A DNA stretch of 51,673 bases from Bradyrhizobium altum. Lineage in GTDB: Bacteria > Pseudomonadota > Alphaproteobacteria > Rhizobiales > Xanthobacteraceae. Below are positions 51,293-51,673 of the stretch, in pieces. The DNA is taken from the NCBI RefSeq assembly GCF_020889705.1, contig NZ_JACMYP010000025.1:1-51673 (forward strand). The letters run 5' to 3'. Position 1 is the first letter of the stretch; every line of letters starts with the position of its first letter. The notes under the pieces were generated by a model. That model was not told where the DNA came from, searched no databases, and saw only the letters and a program-made list of their open reading frames with translations. A program made the position numbers and the translations under genes.

Positions 51293-51673
51293 ATGTTCGT
51301 TCGTTCCGTTTTGTCGAGCTATTACAGGCTCTTGACCGGAGCAACGCTGGCTTTCGCGGTGTTTGCGCTGACCGGCTGCAATGAAAAGGCAGCCGAAAAC
51401 GCCGATCCCGGACGCCCCGTGCTGGTGGCGACCGTTCATTACGAGGCCGAAACGCCTGAGCGGAGCTTTGTCGGCACCATCAAGCCCCGTATCGAAGCCG
51501 ATATGGGCTTTCGGGTCGCCGGCAAGGTGGCCAAGCGGCTGGTCGAGGTCGGACAGACAGTCGACGTCGACCAGCCCTTGGCCACCCTCGATGAGGTCGA
51601 TTTGAAGCTGCAGGCTGAGCAGGCGGAGGCGGAATTCCGCGCCGCCACCGGCGTGCTGGCGCAGGCCGCGGCC
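51293..51673 (+). CDS. RND efflux periplasmic adaptor lipoprotein, C-terminus cut
   Basis: The first 127 residues of a membrane-fusion protein. The signal peptide ends in a lipobox ALTGC (Cys about 34), followed by the beta-strand segment RSFVGTIKPRIEADMGFRVA and the lipoyl-like AGKVAKRLVEVGQTVDVDQ, then the start of the coiled-coil hairpin (KLQAEQAEAEFRAATGVLAQ). GGAG lies 9 bp before ATG 51293. The pump gene is expected beyond the window edge. An operator-promoter directly upstream suggests drug-inducible control. Confidence 0.88.
   Translation, partial: MFVRSVLSSYYRLLTGATLAFAVFALTGCNEKAAENADPGRPVLVATVHYEAETPERSFVGTIKPRIEADMGFRVAGKVAKRLVEVGQTVDVDQPLATLDEVDLKLQAEQAEAEFRAATGVLAQAAA

Overview
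The window reads as a high-GC alphaproteobacterial chromosome segment, most likely Bradyrhizobium or a close relative. This is inferred from codon use, gene content (TadE/TadG, SlyX beside TrhO, FecR beside a proline-linker outer-membrane protein, DUF2778, many FCD-type GntR regulators) and the long palindromic intergenic repeats typical of that group. I see no rRNA, tRNA, CRISPR array, phage or insertion sequence.

Layout. 1-5.8 kb: a cut-off unknown gene, a methyltransferase, a small DOPA-dioxygenase-fold protein, a membrane GGDEF-EAL protein with a clear terminator, and a periplasmic DUF2778 protein. 6.0-22.1 kb: an aromatic-compound island. It holds vanA-vanR-vanB (vanillate O-demethylation), a GGDEF-EAL gene on the opposite strand, an extradiol dioxygenase with an MhpA-like flavin hydroxylase, a leftward operon of permease, aldehyde dehydrogenase and GlcG-like protein, and a divergent rightward operon encoding a predicted heme-oxygenase-fold diiron enzyme, two [2Fe-2S] ferredoxins and a 98-residue unknown. 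A second GntR regulator and a GMC oxidoreductase close it. 22.3-28.5 kb: hemE, a PilZ protein, tadE/tadG, a LysR regulator, slyX and trhO. 28.6-38.2 kb: gamma-glutamyltransferase, a broken FAD oxidoreductase, FKBP, a D-2-hydroxyacid dehydrogenase, CsbD, a His-rich cupin, a crotonase, a divergent amidohydrolase and alpha/beta hydrolase pair with twin-arginine motifs, and a VOC protein. 38.3-47.7 kb: a two-component system with a broken kinase, two GT39-type membrane glycosyltransferases, a helix-hairpin-helix protein, FecR with an outer-membrane protein, and an OmpA-type protein. 47.8-51.7 kb: a small unknown, a YcaQ-type glycosylase, an MFS transporter and the start of an RND efflux adaptor gene.

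How the genes fit together. Near copies of GTATAC-N-GTATAC lie upstream of the diiron operon and of the divergent permease operon, and GTATAC sites lie upstream of vanA. This suggests one GntR/FCD regulator switches all three on in response to a phenolic substrate. The diiron enzyme with its paired ferredoxins is the best candidate here for an undescribed enzyme system: its metal ligands can be placed residue by residue, but its substrate is unknown. The response regulator appears to control itself and the helix-hairpin-helix gene through GTAATC direct repeats spaced 11 bp. Three genes (tadG-like, FAD oxidoreductase, histidine kinase) each look broken by the loss of one base, so either sequence errors or real gene decay should be considered.
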